Assembly: GCF_020520425.1 (NCBI RefSeq)
Contig: NC_079490.1
Location: forward strand, 37,654,723-37,718,722
Source: Spinacia oleracea
Lineage: Eukaryota; Streptophyta; Magnoliopsida; Caryophyllales; Amaranthaceae
DNA length: 64,000 bases
Reading direction: 5' to 3'
Shown piece by piece: positions 1 through 11,212 of the stretch. The notes beneath the pieces were generated by a model. It saw only the letters and a list, made by a program, of their open reading frames with translations, ran no database searches and was not told where the DNA came from. Position 1 is the stretch's first letter. Each line of letters opens with the position of its first letter. Both the position numbers and the translations under genes were made by a program.

Positions 1-375
1 CAAATGCATTATGTGGTTGATCAATTATGTTTTTGGGAAATGCAGGATTGGCGCTTTCCTAGTTTAAATTGCTGATACCACGGAATAAATCAATAATGAA
101 AGTTTAACCTTTGAAAATACGGATATTTCATGAGATACCCCCGAGGTTTAAGTTTATTCACCAGGTACCCTCGTTGTTTCAGTAATCCACCAGGTACCCC
201 TCAGGTTTCATTTTCTCGCATGACTTAACCTTGCCGTTAAGTGGCCGTTAAGTGGCCGTTAGAAACTTTTTTTCACCAGGTACCCTTGTAATTTATTTCA
301 CCAGGTACCCCTGAGGTTTCATAGATTTTCACCAGGTACCCTTATGTTTTTATGGTAATTGCACCAGATACCCCA

Positions 376-412
376 GCTCACCAACGGCTAAAAAAACTAG
401 CCGTTGGTGAGC
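376..412. repeat. Perfect 15-bp inverted repeat (hairpin) inside MULE-1
   Basis: GCTCACCAACGGCTA (376-390) is followed after 7 bases by its exact complement TAGCCGTTGGTGAGC (398-412). One arm (AGCCGTTGGTGAGC) recurs at about 1768-1781 at the inner edge of the right TIR, so the hairpin marks the inner boundary of the terminal repeat. It lies just upstream of the putative TATA box of the GRF ORF. Confidence 0.8.
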
Positions 413-418
413 CTTCTC

Positions 419-426
419 TATTTAAA
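419..426 (+). promoter_or_regulatory. Putative TATA box of the GRF ORF
   Basis: TATTTAAA followed by a G run lies about 90 bp upstream of the ATG at 514. The paralogous GRF gene near 43.7 kb has a similar arrangement (TATATAAG plus G run, about 80 bp before its ATG), which supports a shared promoter plan. Confidence 0.45.
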
Positions 427-513
427 GGGGGAGCATCAGCAACTCTTCACTACAACTTTCTGTTCTTCCCATTAACCAACTCATATTTTCCCTATTTCCC
501 AACTCACTTTCAA

Positions 514-1008
514 ATGAGCTCATATTCTCAATCTCAATCTTCCTCTACAACGTATGAATCCTCATACGTTGTAGTTCCAAACAAAACATGCAACATATGT
601 GGGAAAAAATTTGCAATAAGAAGTTCTGAAACAATGAAAAATCCTCAAAAACTATATTACAAGTGTGATTTATGTGACAACTTCAAGTGGTGCAAGGGAA
701 GCATTGAGCAACCACTGCCAATGAGAAACAACAAAGGTAGCACAAAGGAAGGAGAAATTGAAGAAAATAGAAGCTTGAATGAAGAAATTCACCAAATGAA
801 GAAGAAACTCGAGCAACAAAAGAAATTAATGCATGGAGCTATAAAAAATGGCATTCTAATGTTTTTTATTCTAGTATCATGTTTACCTCTTTTTCTCAGT
901 TTAGGGGGTCTACCTGATGCTCTCTTCATGGGTGGTGGGAGGATAATAGAAAGGTCAAAAGAAGGCCATTGGGTTGGGTCAGGCATGGGGTGCATGTGCT
1001 CTGAGTAA
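514..1008 (+). CDS. GRF-type zinc-finger / coiled-coil / membrane-segment protein carried by MULE-1
   Basis: The 164-aa ORF starts at the first Met after a putative TATA box; an upstream in-frame Met at 352 would sit inside the terminal repeat. Residues about 26-62 hold a GRF-like finger: CNICGKKF, then the NP..LYYKC block, then CDNFKW. An acidic, Glu/Lys-rich heptad-like segment (about 80-112) follows, and then a hydrophobic stretch (GILMFFILVSCLPLFL) that could span a membrane. From roughly position 905 the frame reads antisense to the transposase exon, so the last ~35 residues are probably a fusion artefact or an acquired tail. GRF fingers bind nucleic acid in other proteins, but no function is known for this architecture. 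It resembles the gene at 43712-44238. Confidence 0.6.
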   Translation: MSSYSQSQSSSTTYESSYVVVPNKTCNICGKKFAIRSSETMKNPQKLYYKCDLCDNFKWCKGSIEQPLPMRNNKGSTKEGEIEENRSLNEEIHQMKKKLEQQKKLMHGAIKNGILMFFILVSCLPLFLSLGGLPDALFMGGGRIIERSKEGHWVGSGMGCMCSE

Positions 1009-1710
1009 GTTAACTTGTATGCTTGCCCTTTGAAGTAGTGAGACACAAAATCAGTAGCCTCAAGTCTTTGGTGGTAAATAACCCTAAGGCCATGTCTGCA
1101 AGGTATGCCAGATATTTGCCATACTCCACAACCACAAGTCCTTGCATCTAACTTAATAGGGTATTTGACAGCCCCCTCTTTCACTTCATATTCCCCTCCC
1201 ACAGCAGCTGTTACAGAACAAAACCTAGACTGTTGACTCCTCTCTTCTAATACCCCAGCAGCATATTCAGTCAATTGGTTTGGTCCCATTTCTATAGCCT
1301 TGCCAAATCTAGACCCAATCTTCTTCATACACCAACTCCCAGCCTCTATTAGATCCAAGCATCCAAGCACAAACAAAATAAAGCAGCAAAACAGAAAATG
1401 TATTAATAAAAAGGACAGGGGTGGTGTAAAACATATGCAACCACAGTGTAAAAAGCAGTAAAGATAGAACATTTACCTTCCATCAGAGTGTACACTGGCA
1501 TGTCTCTAAAAGGCTTGGTACAAGCGTTGAAAGATTCAACAAAATTGGTGGTGTTGTGATCATAAACCACTTGTGGTTCAAACTTGTGCCTTGACCACTG
1601 CTTTGGCACTTGGGACAGATAATCAACAACCTTTGGATCAATTTTGGCAATCTTCTCCATTGCCTTGTTGTACACATATGGGTTGTATGCATTTGCAGCA
1701 ACCCAGAAAG
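789..1710 (-). pseudogene. MULE transposase, C-terminal remnant with SWIM zinc finger
   Basis: Two minus-strand exons can be joined. The upstream exon (about 1710 down to 1477) encodes NAYNPYVYNKAMEKI and a region ending NFVESFNACTKPFRDMPVYTLME. A GT..AG intron (1476-1346) follows. The downstream exon continues EAGSWCMKKIG and includes the SWIM finger CGCGVWQISGIPCRH, then a basic tail RPPKLRKRGKHD. The splice restores the frame (ATG GAA G / AG GCT). The N-terminal two thirds, including the DDE catalytic core, are missing: upstream of 1710 the reading stops matching and runs into the TIR. The element therefore cannot supply its own transposase. The 3' end overlaps the convergent GRF ORF. Confidence 0.8.
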
Positions 1711-2032
1711 ACTTATGGACTTATGGAATGCAGTTCCATACCAGCCAGTTTTTTTTTAAAAAAGTAGCCGTTGGTGAGCAGGGGTATCTGGTGAAATTAC
1801 CATAAAACATAAGGATACCTGGTGAAAAACTAAGAAACCTCAGGGGTACCTGGTGAAATAAATTACGAGGGTACCTGGTGAAAAAAAGTTTCTAACGGCC
1901 ACTTAACGGCAGGGTTAAGTCATGCGAGAAAATGAAACCTGAGGGGTACCTGGTGGATTACTGAAACAACGAGGGTACCTGGTGAATAAACTTAAACCTC
2001 GGGGGTATCTCATGAAAAACCCGTTGAAAATA

Positions 2033-2734
2033 GTATGTACTCTAGTTTATAACATGTAGCAGAGGGAGTATTCATCAATATTGTCCTTTTAATTGCATTA
2101 ACAACGGCAAGGGTAAATTCAATTTCTGTTAGTGTGCAACCTCTCAAGTCTCAACCAACCAAATGTCATACTCATTAAGAAACACAGGCTCCAGGAATCC
2201 ATAGGACACAAAGAGATATTAAATATTAACGGGTATCATTGAATGTTACTGTGATTTCAACGAAGCGTCGTTAATTAAAAAACAATCAACAAAAGAATCA
2301 ACTAGTTTTTCACTTTGGTAAAAGGTAAGTAAAATTTATTTAGTAACACTAGAAAAATTAACTTACTTTAGTCTCATTAGGTTTTAATTTGTTAACATGT
2401 TCATAAAGTATTCCTCAACTAGGACCTATATCTAGCAGATGTGTTGGCAAAAACAAGAACAATGTTTTTTTTTTTTGACATAGGAAGAACAAAGTTGTTG
2501 CTACTAGATAACATCTCCTAGGAAAATGCTTGTGAATATTTTAATAATTTTAAAAGCTAAATCTAAACAATCAACAATTGTGGTTTACTATTAGAATTCT
2601 TTTGAGACTAATCTTAAACTTATATTTTTCATTAAAGAGAGTAATCTTAATAATCCAAGTTGTTGTTGAGAAATGTGACACACAACTATTTGAGCACACC
2701 CCGTAAATAATCTATCACCCGACCTTATTTTGTA
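2033..2734. other. AT-rich intergenic sequence
   Basis: About 0.7 kb between MULE-1 and the next MITE. I see no coding pattern, terminal repeat or RNA gene here. Confidence 0.5.
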
Positions 2735-3299
2735 CTCCCTCCGTTTTTAATGTTAGTCCTCTTTTCATAATTATGTATTTTTCTTACTAGTTCCTTTTGA
2801 AATTTTTCGTATTTGTCTAACATTTATCCCCATTATACCCTCGTAAGTATTCAAGTTGACCATTTGTTTACTCCCAACCAACCTTTTATTCAGGGGCGAA
2901 ATGAGGGGGCTGCCGGGGGTCATGGCACCTCCATGATATGTTTAAATATTAAATATGTACAATAATAGCACATGTCTCATAATAGCATTTGTTTTACCTT
3001 ACTAAATAGACGTTGGAGGTATAAGGTTCAAATCTTAGCTCCCTCACATTTATAATTGTTTATTTTATTTTATTTTTATTTTTCATGGTTATAAAAAGTA
3101 TGAGTTAAGTTTTGGACGCCCTATATATAATTTCTGGTTCGGTACCTGCTTTTATTTCTATTAATCCTTAATCATTTCTCTCCCTACCCCTACCCCTACC
3201 CCTACTCATATAAGTTAGATTCATGTGATGTGACAAGTGTAATTATATTAGATTGTCTTAGATTCCAAAGATAATTAACATTAAGAAAAACAAAGGGAG
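2735..3299. mobile_element. Stowaway/mariner-type MITE
   Basis: CTCCCTCCGTTTTTAATGTTAG at the left end is mirrored by CTTAAG..AACAAAGGGAG-type sequence at the right end, with TA on both sides (2733-2734 and 3300-3301). This is the signature of Tc1/mariner-derived Stowaway MITEs. Its original length was about 300 bp; a second element has inserted into it. Confidence 0.72.
2891..3148. mobile_element. hAT-type MITE nested in the Stowaway element
   Basis: The 258-bp insert begins CAGGGGCGAAAT and ends GGTTCGGTACCTG, imperfect inverted ends typical of hAT MITEs. It is flanked by exact 8-bp duplications CTTTTATT (2883-2890 and 3149-3156), the hAT target-site size. Confidence 0.75.
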
Positions 3300-3493
3300 T
3301 ATTAGTTTGTTGAATCATGTACTTCGTATATGGCACTCCGGTGTTTGTTCTACTTGACTTATGGAGTAAAATGTTATGACTTTATTGTTTGAAAGAATCT
3401 TAATTCTTAAGCTTGTAAGCATTCCTCTATAGTCTATACCTAAACGAAAATGATATATTGACGAATATGAAGTTTTCTAAAGCGACTTTAATG

Positions 3494-3619
3494 ATCTGCT
3501 CCATACATAGGTGGTTTTTCGGCATTTCTCATTCCTTTTTCATATCTGTTGCTTGAAATCAAACAATTGCAACTATAATATCTGCTCCGTACATAGGTGG
3601 CTTTTCGGCATTCTCAATT
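3494..3619. repeat. Imperfect direct duplication of ~39 bp
   Basis: ATCTGCTCC.TACATAGGTGG occurs at 3494 and again at 3580, each followed by a closely matching .TTTTCGGCATT..TCA stretch. The two copies are about 86 bp apart. There is no coding content around them. Confidence 0.6.
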
Positions 3620-3828
3620 GAAAACGTACGACTTATAAGCTTTGCCAAAATTCAACTACACATTCTACCTCCTTTTTGCAATACTTTCGTGATAGAGGAT
3701 AAATCTAATCTTGGGGCTTCAACCATCAGCTTATTTGTACACTATTATTCATCAACGAAATTTGACAATCATTTTGTCACCATTATATAAGAAAATACAT
3801 AATCAAGTGCGATCTTGTTAAATTCATA

Positions 3829-4280
3829 CTCCCTCCGTCTCAAAATTATCTTCCTGTTTGACCAATTTCACAGTTTTTAAGAAAAATATTTGGAGTGGAT
3901 AAGTCTAATAATTGGATTGTACTTGTGTTGGAATAAGCAAAATGGTCCCTTCCTCTTTTGCACATGGATCCTAATCAAAATAGTTTAACCAATAAGAATA
4001 CAATAATATTTATTCTCAACCAATCAAAATGCTCAGATTTAAAGCACACAGATTCAACACAAATAGAGGTCATATGGGGTCATTTTTCCCATCAAATGGT
4101 CCCCTCCTCTTTTTCTGATTTTTGTGTTATTAAATTAGATTTTCTTGTTTTTTTTTTTTAATTTTAGTGGTCCCAAACAAAGGTAAAGTGAAAAGTTAGT
4201 ACATCTATAATTAGAAACAGGAAGATAATTTTGAGACGCTCGTTTAGGAAAGCAGGAAGATAATTTTGGGACGGAGGGAG
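3829..4280. mobile_element. Stowaway/mariner-type MITE
   Basis: The 452-bp element has CTCCCTCCGTCTCAAAATTA at the left end and the matching inverted end at the right (TTTTGGGACGGAGGGAG), flanked by TA (3827-3828, 4281-4282). At the right end the AGGAAGATAATTTTG subterminal motif occurs twice, 4208-4260, which suggests a local duplication of the terminus. Confidence 0.8.
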
Positions 4281-4505
4281 TACTAATTAGAGGATTTCAA
4301 ATATCAATTTTTTATAATTTTAACTTATACGCAATTATAGATATTAACGTTTAAAAAATCGCATCAGAATAGGTGCAAAAAAAATGATGCAAGTATTATT
4401 AAAGGAAGGTAGTATATGAAAAGTACCTACAATAAACCAAATTCAACTACCCTATAAATCGTCCCTATTTTCATCGGACTACCCTCTCAGCCTCTCTGAT
4501 AACAT

Positions 4506-4605
4506 TCAAAATATGTTCTCATGCCCGTATTGGCTACAGGCTAGTCCGTACATAATAATTTTACTTACATTCTCGTTTTTGCTCTGGGCCTCGTCCTCGT
4601 CCTCA

Positions 4606-4652
<47 letters not shown>

Positions 4653-5726
4653 AGAACTAGAATTGGACCTTTGAGTAATCGATGCTACGTGTTGTCTCAA
4701 AAGACTGAGGATCATATCCTCAATCAATCCCATAATACGGTTTTCCAAAATAAAATCGGATACCATCCAATTTAAAATTAAGCTCGTAGTCGAACTCGAA
4801 CTTGAACTATTATCATCGTTAACCATACTTTCAAGTTTGGCTTCAAGCATACGGTCAACTTGCTCTTGACAAACTTCTTCATTTCTAAGTAGAGGAACAT
4901 TTTTACAAGGAATTAAATTTGCATTATCTGAACTACTTGACACTGGTTCTGGGTTTCTTAAATTAGTATGATTTGGATTATGTGCTAAATTTGGACAATT
5001 TTCATTTGTTTGGTTTGCAATGTGTGGAAAATTTGGACCACTTTCCAGGTTTTGCATATACATTTGAAAATTTGGGGGAAAACTAAAATGTTGATTAGGC
5101 TGAAAATTATTTGGATTCATTTGGATTGGATAATCAGGGAAATTAGGATGGAGATTATTTGAATTTGTTTGGGTTGGATAATTAGGGAATATAGGATTGG
5201 GAAAATTTTGACTAGGCTGGAAATTATTCGGATGGGTTAGGTTTGGATATGAAAAGTAAGGATTGTGATAGTCTTGATTAGGTTGTGAATTACTTTGGAT
5301 GGGAATATTAGGAAAATTACCAATCGAATTTTTTTGATTAGGTTGGAAATTATTCGGATGGATTTGGTTTGGATAACGTGGGAGGTTCTGATTATGTTGG
5401 AAATTATTTGGATGCGTTTGGTTTGGATTATGGTGGTTTTGATTATGTTGGAAATTATTCGGATGGATTTGGTTTGGATAACTTGGGAGGTTTGGATAAT
5501 GGTGGTTTTGATTATGTTGGAAATTATTGGGATGAGTTTGGTTTGGATAAGGTCGGAGGTTCGGATTAGGGTGGTTTTGATTATGTTGGAAATGATTCAT
5601 ATTATATTGGCTTAGATGATGTGGGAAATTAGGATTGGGAACATTTTGAAGCAGATGTAAATAATTTGTATTTGGAGTTGTTTGTGGGTTTGGAGGAATT
5701 CTGGGATTCGGATTATTTGAATCCAT
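4506..5726 (-). CDS. Asn/Pro-rich low-complexity protein with acidic C-terminus (paralogue A)
   Basis: The 406-aa single-exon ORF is read from the Met of MDSNNPNPR. An in-frame Met 30 codons upstream is less likely, because the second copy of the gene (50.5-51.8 kb) starts at the matching MDSN. Residues about 30-280 are degenerate repeats of NPNNFQ(H/P)NQN and YPNQ.HPN. The C-terminal third is different: predicted helical segments (EEVCQEQVDRMLEAKLESMV and a later LIEDMILSLLRQHV), a Ser run, and finally a run of 15 or more Asp with DEDEDEAQS. No signal peptide or known domain is recognised. The composition suggests an intrinsically disordered, prion-like protein. Similar Asn-rich proteins are common around plant PIF/Harbinger-related loci, but I see no such transposase here. 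Confidence 0.5.
4591..4650. repeat. TCATCG/TCG microsatellite coding for the poly-Asp run
   Basis: A (TCATCG)n array inside the 3' end of the Asn/Pro-rich ORF. On the coding strand it reads GAY codons and so produces the acidic tail. Its length is likely to vary between accessions. Confidence 0.8.
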
Positions 5727-6051
5727 AACTGGAAATAATAAAGCAGAAAGAGAGATATAATTTAGAGGAACAAGTGAAAATGGGAAACTGAATTGGTATT
5801 TGATTATTGAGAACAAGAAATCTAGCCGTTAATACTACATTTTTGAAATTATGTTTTACTTTTTTGGCCGTTGGAAACAATGGAGTTTTTGGGTGGAAAG
5901 ACAAGTTGTGACTCACTCTGTGAGCCTAGACCCAGCGTCAGTCAAGTACCACTACCGTCATCATAGAGGTTTGGGTTGCAACAATCGTGGTCCTGCCTAC
6001 TCTACACCGAAGAACTATATTTCAATTTCAGTTATGTTTTGGCAGAGAAAA

Positions 6052-6222
6052 ATAAGTTCAAATATGGTACTCATAAGTTCAAACATGGTACTCATAAGTT
6101 CAAATATGGTACTCATAAGTTCAAACATGGTACTCATAAGTTCAAAAATGGTATTCATAAGCTCAAAAATGCTACTTATAAGTTTATAGATAGTGTTCAT
6201 TTCTCAAATATGGTACTCAAAA
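6052..6222. repeat. 21-bp minisatellite, about 8 units
   Basis: The unit ATAAGTTCAAAYATGGTACTC repeats head to tail. The first four copies are near-perfect with an alternating T/C at one position, and the copies erode towards the right end. It creates open frames on both strands (repeated YGTHKFK or SSNMVLI peptides). I regard these as artefacts of the 21-bp period. Confidence 0.88.
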
Positions 6223-7165
6223 GTTTTCAAAATAATGGTGAAATTACCGCTAAGCTCTTGGATATGTGTTTGAAAACACATCTCTGAGATGAGCCTCTCC
6301 GCCCTCACTCTACACCAACATGGTGTATCCAACATGGTGTGAGTCTAATATGTCACTATGCTACCGTTCTCTTTACCTGAATTTCATTTATCTTATCTTA
6401 TTGGTCATTAACTTATCTTATCTGAATTTATCTTGTTGATCCTTATTTGAAGTTATAAAAAGGCGTCATTTAAACTTATTGACCCTTATCTTATCTTATC
6501 TTATGTGAAAATCGGACAGCTTTATTACCCAAGCATTTAGTGATGATATTTAAGTACTCCATAAAATTAAATTAGCCTTAGCCTTAGGTTGGATGACTAA
6601 TAGTGAAACCTATGTGTAGAGTTATTTATTTGTTGGAGATTGATTGTCATAATGCAACTTGCTTAATAATTTGCTTGACTTTGTAGTGGTCACTGGACAG
6701 TCACACTTTAAAGATTTTTTCTTCCAATTTCATATGCTACCTTGTGTGAAAGAGGGTTTGTACTTATGCTAGAAATGACTAAATGAGATGCACAATTCTG
6801 TGAGCCTGTTCTACCACTCCCCATGTTTCTGATACTATGATTATCAATCTTAGTGAAATGCTATTAGCCATTAATCGGGTTACAAAAGCACACTAAATGG
6901 TGGGATAATTGCTCTAAGAAATATGTTCCTTTGGAAATAATGATTGTAATTTCACATGTTGATCTTTTACCGTTTTAAGCTTCTCATTACCTGCAGGAGT
7001 CCCTATGCTATTAGTATTTCATTTTGGTGCAGATTGTCATGTTTACTACGTACAAAGTTGAGTGCTGAATTGGAGCCTGACCTGATTACTGGCATAGTGG
7101 TACACCAGGTGTGCAACTTGACAGTTCAGAGTGCTAATAGGCGATAGTGGTAGTGACCCCTTATA
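6223..7165. other. Intergenic, AT-rich
   Basis: Contains repeated TTATC motifs at 6385-6510 and a short palindromic ACACCAACATGGTGT at about 6312. I see no convincing exon; a small ORF near 6956-7147 has no recognisable protein pattern. Confidence 0.4.
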
Positions 7166-8671
7166 CTCCCTCCATTCCCTTTTGTTCTTCCCCTAAAGAA
7201 TGTTGGGTGTGGTTTAAGAAAACTGAATCTTAGGTTTGTATTGAGATATGAGTAATGATTGGGTGTAAGAATAATGATTGGGTGTAAGAGATTTTATATT
7301 TAAAATAAAGTAAGGAGAGAGAAAATATTAAAGAAATAAGATAAATGGGAGATATTTTATTATTAATAACAAAAAATCTGTAGCCAAACATTTTTCTTAA
7401 TCTGGGTGAATTTTTGAGCCCTGTTTGTCTCGTCAAACTTCTTTAGCCAAACATTTTTCTTAATCTTTCAAGAAATCACACGCAAATTTCACATTAATTG
7501 TAAACAATTGAATTAAGCTCAATCACAAGCAAAATGAACTCTTAATCATAGCGAAATTGCACAAACTCATTTCCAACTTCTATCTGATTCTTTTTTGACG
7601 TCAAATCTAGAAAATTACGGAGTATAGCCTAATCACACCTCATTCAATACAAAATACAGATCTCAGATGTAAAATTTCTTATAAATCCACAATAAATCCA
7701 TTTAACAGCATATCTGAAAGATCTACAACAAATCAACAAAAGATCCAACGAAAAGCATAAACCAAAACATCAAAATCCAAAATCAAAACCAAAAATTTGT
7801 ATACCTGCATATTACATTTGACAAGGTCAAGAGGAATAACAACCATATGAGTAAGACCAAAATTCAACCAATTAAACCCAGAAATTCGAGAAAATTCAAC
7901 CCAAAATTAAACCCAGAAATTCGAGAAAATTAACCCAAAATTTCGACAAAAAGCAACCCTAAAAATTTGAAATATGAACACAAAAATAAATTAATACCCG
8001 ATTGATCTCAATATCACAAATTTGAGGATTTAAAGGTCAAATTCGACCATGAAAACTCTAGATCTAGAGTTTTCATAGTTGACTTTCACCATCTAAAGCC
8101 ATAATATATATTCTACGGATTTTTCCAGAGGGTGGTGGCGGTGGCGGTGGCGGAGGTGTGGTAGTGGTGGCGGCGATCTAGAATTTCACATATAGATCTT
8201 AAGAACAGAGAGATTTTGGAGGAGAGAGAAAAAAATGGGAGAGGATGATGGAAAATGTAGATTGACTGCTTACAATATGCATATTCATTGTTGAAGTAGA
8301 GGTGTTTGAATATGCATTTCCAGGAACGACCAGAGAGGGAGAAAAGTGAGAGGAGGAAGGAAGGGAGAGAGAAAAGTGAAGGAGGAAAGATCAGAGAAGT
8401 GAAGAGAGAGAAGAGAAGGGTCGGTTGAAAAGAAGAGAGAGATGAAGACAGGGATGGGTGAATTGGGAAGAGGGAATGAATAAAATAAGGAAAGTGGTGA
8501 ATTTATGTTGGAATAAGGGTAGAATCTTAGGGTTTTTTTGGTAAATAGTGGGGAATCTTAGGGTAAATTGGTAAAAAAAACTATGGCCAAAAATAGTAAA
8601 GATTCAGTAGGGGAAGAACAAAAAGAAATGCTAAAAAAGGAAATGGGAAGAACAAAAAGGAATGGAGGGAG
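7166..8671. mobile_element. Long (1.5-kb) non-autonomous mariner-like element
   Basis: The ends CTCCCTCCATTCCCTTTTG and CAAAAAGGAATGGAGGGAG are inverted and flanked by TA (7164-7165, 8672-8673). The extended subterminal match includes TTCTTCCCC / GGGGAAGAA. The body has no transposase. It contains a GGT/GGC-rich stretch (8125-8175) and a long GA-rich tract (8205-8460), features more like the 5' leader or promoter of an ordinary gene than like a transposon. Capture of host sequence is possible. Confidence 0.7.
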
Positions 8672-9485
8672 TAAGTCATAACAGAAGCATAAAGGAATGA
8701 TCACGCTAATTCTGGAGTTTCTAGACTGCCACACAAGCTTCAATTAAATGACAATCAACCATATACAGAGTAAAACAGTGTTTTATGCGGGAGATGATAC
8801 AGTTACCCTGGGGGTAACCTGACTGGACTTACCCTGATTCAGGTAAGGACATGTCAGCCTAAAAAAATTTCATTTTAGGGGGGAAAGACCCTTTTTAAGG
8901 GGGAAAAATGTTCACCCTTTCTGCCATTGTTGCACTCCACAGCGCGAAAAAAACCGCCCAAATCTCTGTAAAAAAAATCCCGCCCAAATATTGTAACCTA
9001 TTCCTAAAAAAAAAAAAAAACAAAAATTCAACTCGACATTTCTGGGAATAGGTAATTTTTCATGAAACTCCCTTATATTTCTATAGCATATATCATTGTG
9101 ATATATTTGTTTAAAATAGAATCATTCAATTGGATTCTTGGGTATATCTATATGTTTTTTTTCGTATGGTTTATCAAATAATCTATTCTCGAATGTGTAT
9201 TTAGAGTTTATCAGATCTTCTGTATTTCCTCTAAATCTGGTTTAATGCGTTTAATTTGGAAGGGCGGAGAAAACAATGGGATTTTGAATATGTGCAGCAA
9301 TTAATTAATTTATTAATTTGTGTATGTAATACAAATGTAATTTATTTAATGCGTATGTAGTATTAATACTCATTAATATTTGCAGTAGTATTTTATAAAT
9401 TAGATGGCCGAGTATTTAATATAATATGTATGATTTATTTAATAATCTGGAAATTGTATTAATTGATTATGTATTTTACAGTGAA
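8672..9485. other. Upstream region of the FRS pseudogene
   Basis: AT-rich leader. The 3' splice acceptor TTTTACAG at 9473-9480 just before the ATG suggests a 5'UTR intron. At 8794-8850 a GTTACCCTGGGGGTAAC palindrome-like segment resembles, in inverted order, sequence at 49735-49790; the two may be ends of one repeat family. Confidence 0.35.
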
Positions 9486-9824
9486 ATGGTTAGTATAGAC
9501 CTAAATGGTGAACCAGAGGCCGAAGATGGTACTGTTGTGAATTTTACTACGTCGCAACCCCCTAAAGAAGGAATGCGTTTTGATTCCGGGTTTTGAATTT
9601 AGTGAATTTTGTCACCGTTATGCTTATAATGAAGGTTTTTAGATGTTTGTGAGTAGTGATGAGTTAAAGAAAGAGTATAAGGATAAGGGTGTTAGTAAAA
9701 AAGGTATAGGAGATCTTGAGGCTAGGGCGCATATGATGCAACGAATAAGATTAAAATGCAAGAAGGGAGCGGTTAAAAAAAGTGAGGGGTCTAATGTTAC
9801 AGGATGCAAAGTGTTTGTTTATGG

Positions 9825-11193
9825 TGTTAGGTTATGATTCATATGACAGTTCATAAATCATGCGGAAAAACCATAAAGCCAGGAAACATATTATTTACAC
9901 ATAATCATTTAGCATAGTTTAGATGCATACTCTTTGTTGCGTGCCTTCCCTAGCTGCGCCCGAACCGAACAAGAACAAGTCTTTAGGACTCCAAGTGTCG
10001 TCCCTCCGTAGATAGTCCACAGCACGTCCGGATCCGCCTTAAGATTGACCAACTAGAATCGCCCTTAAGGTTCTAATATTTTCGGTTAGGTAGGCAAGAA
10101 TATTGGCTGATTTTTCTGCTTAAAAATCTTAGTTTTGAATACTTAAAACTTGTTGTATAAATAATGACCCCTAGGCCTTTATTTATAGAGTTATGGAAAA
10201 GGAATCGTAATCCTAGTAGGATACGAATTAATTGAAATTAGAATCCTACATGAATTCTATTTAATTAATTTATCCAATAGGAATAGAAATTTAATCATAC
10301 ACTGACTCTTGTAGATTTAGGAATCACGCATGAGCACAAACTCACCCACACACGGCAGCCACAAGGGCTGCCCATGCGCGTGCGAGCAGCAGCCCACGCA
10401 GCGCGGCCCACGCATCCGTGGCCTTGGCGCGCGCTGGGCCTGCCTTGCGGTAGGCCTGGGCGCTGCCTTGGCTGCGCGCGTGCTTGCTGGGCGATGGCCC
10501 GGCTTCGTGCTGGGCCTTCGTCCGGCAGGCCTCGTCCGATGCTAATTCGTACGATACGCTTCCGATTAAATTTCCAGTTCCGGAATTTATTTCCGATACG
10601 AACAATATTTAATATTTCCGATTCCGGAATTAATTTCCGTTTCGAACAAATATTTAATATTTCCGTTTCCGGAATTATTTTCCGATTCCGGTAATATTTC
10701 CGATTCTGACAATATTTCCGTTTCCGGCAATATTTCCGATTCTGGTAATATTTCCATTTCCAATAATATTTTCCGATACGTACCATGTTTCCGTTTCCGG
10801 CAACATCTACGACTTGGATAATATTCATATTTCCGATACGATCCATATTTCCGTTTCCGGCAATATCATCGTTTCCGGAGTATTCATTTCTTGCCTGTGA
10901 CGATCTTAGCTCCCACTGAAACCAAGATCCGTCGGTTCCGAATATTCATAGATGGAGTATTTAATGCCATTAAATACTTGATCCGTTTACGTACTATTTG
11001 TGTGACCCTACGGGTTCAGTCAAGAGTAAGCTGTGGATTAATATCATTAATTCCACTTGAACTGAAGCGGCCTCTAGCTAGGCATTCAGCTCACTTGATC
11101 TCACTGAATTATTAACTTGTTAATTAATACTGAACCGCATTTATTAGACTTAACATAGAATGCATACTTGGACCAAGGGCATTATTTCCTTCA
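9825..11193 (-). repeat. 3' LTR of copia element 2
   Basis: 1369 bp, starting TGTTAGGTT and ending CCTTCA on the plus strand. It contains a GC-rich stretch (10360-10550) and an array of TTCCG(A/T)TTCCGG-type motifs (about 10560-10885). The open frames inside come from that array and are not genes. Confidence 0.95.
10180..10187 (-). promoter_or_regulatory. LTR TATA box (3' LTR copy)
   Basis: TATAAATA on the minus strand. The same motif lies at 19201-19208 in the 5' LTR, where it would drive the genomic RNA. Confidence 0.6.
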
Positions 11194-11212
11194 GTCTCCC
11201 ACTTGTCCTTAG
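11194..11212 (-). promoter_or_regulatory. Polypurine tract of element 2
   Basis: The minus strand reads AAGGACAAGTGGGAGAC immediately before the 3' LTR, the usual copia plus-strand priming position. Confidence 0.7.

Larger units (their letters stand above)
120..2023. mobile_element. Mutator-like element (MULE-1) with 9-bp target duplication
   Basis: The terminal inverted repeats start CGG..TTTCATGAGATACC at 120 and are mirrored at 2023. They are flanked by identical 9-bp direct repeats TTGAAAATA (111-119 and 2024-2032), the size expected for Mutator insertions. Each TIR is about 250 bp and is built from short repeats of the type CACCAGGTACCC. Inside lie a plus-strand GRF zinc-finger ORF and a minus-strand piece of MULE transposase. 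At 1.9 kb with only the C-terminal third of a transposase it cannot be autonomous. The exact target duplication suggests it is not very old. Confidence 0.88.

Noticed and set aside
5295-5615. Plus-strand ORFs antisense to the Asn/Pro-rich gene (also 51031-51333)
   Set aside because: Shadows of the repeat-rich coding strand.
5851-6287. ORFs across the 21-bp minisatellite
   Set aside because: A 21-bp unit without a stop keeps frames open; peptide is pure repeat.
10295-10846. Repeated open frames in LTRs (also 19316-19867, 24002-24595, 32758-33267, 62731-62992)
   Set aside because: They are created by the CGGAAA-type array (peptides of the RKYYRNRK type) and GC-rich stretch inside each LTR; no start context, no protein family.
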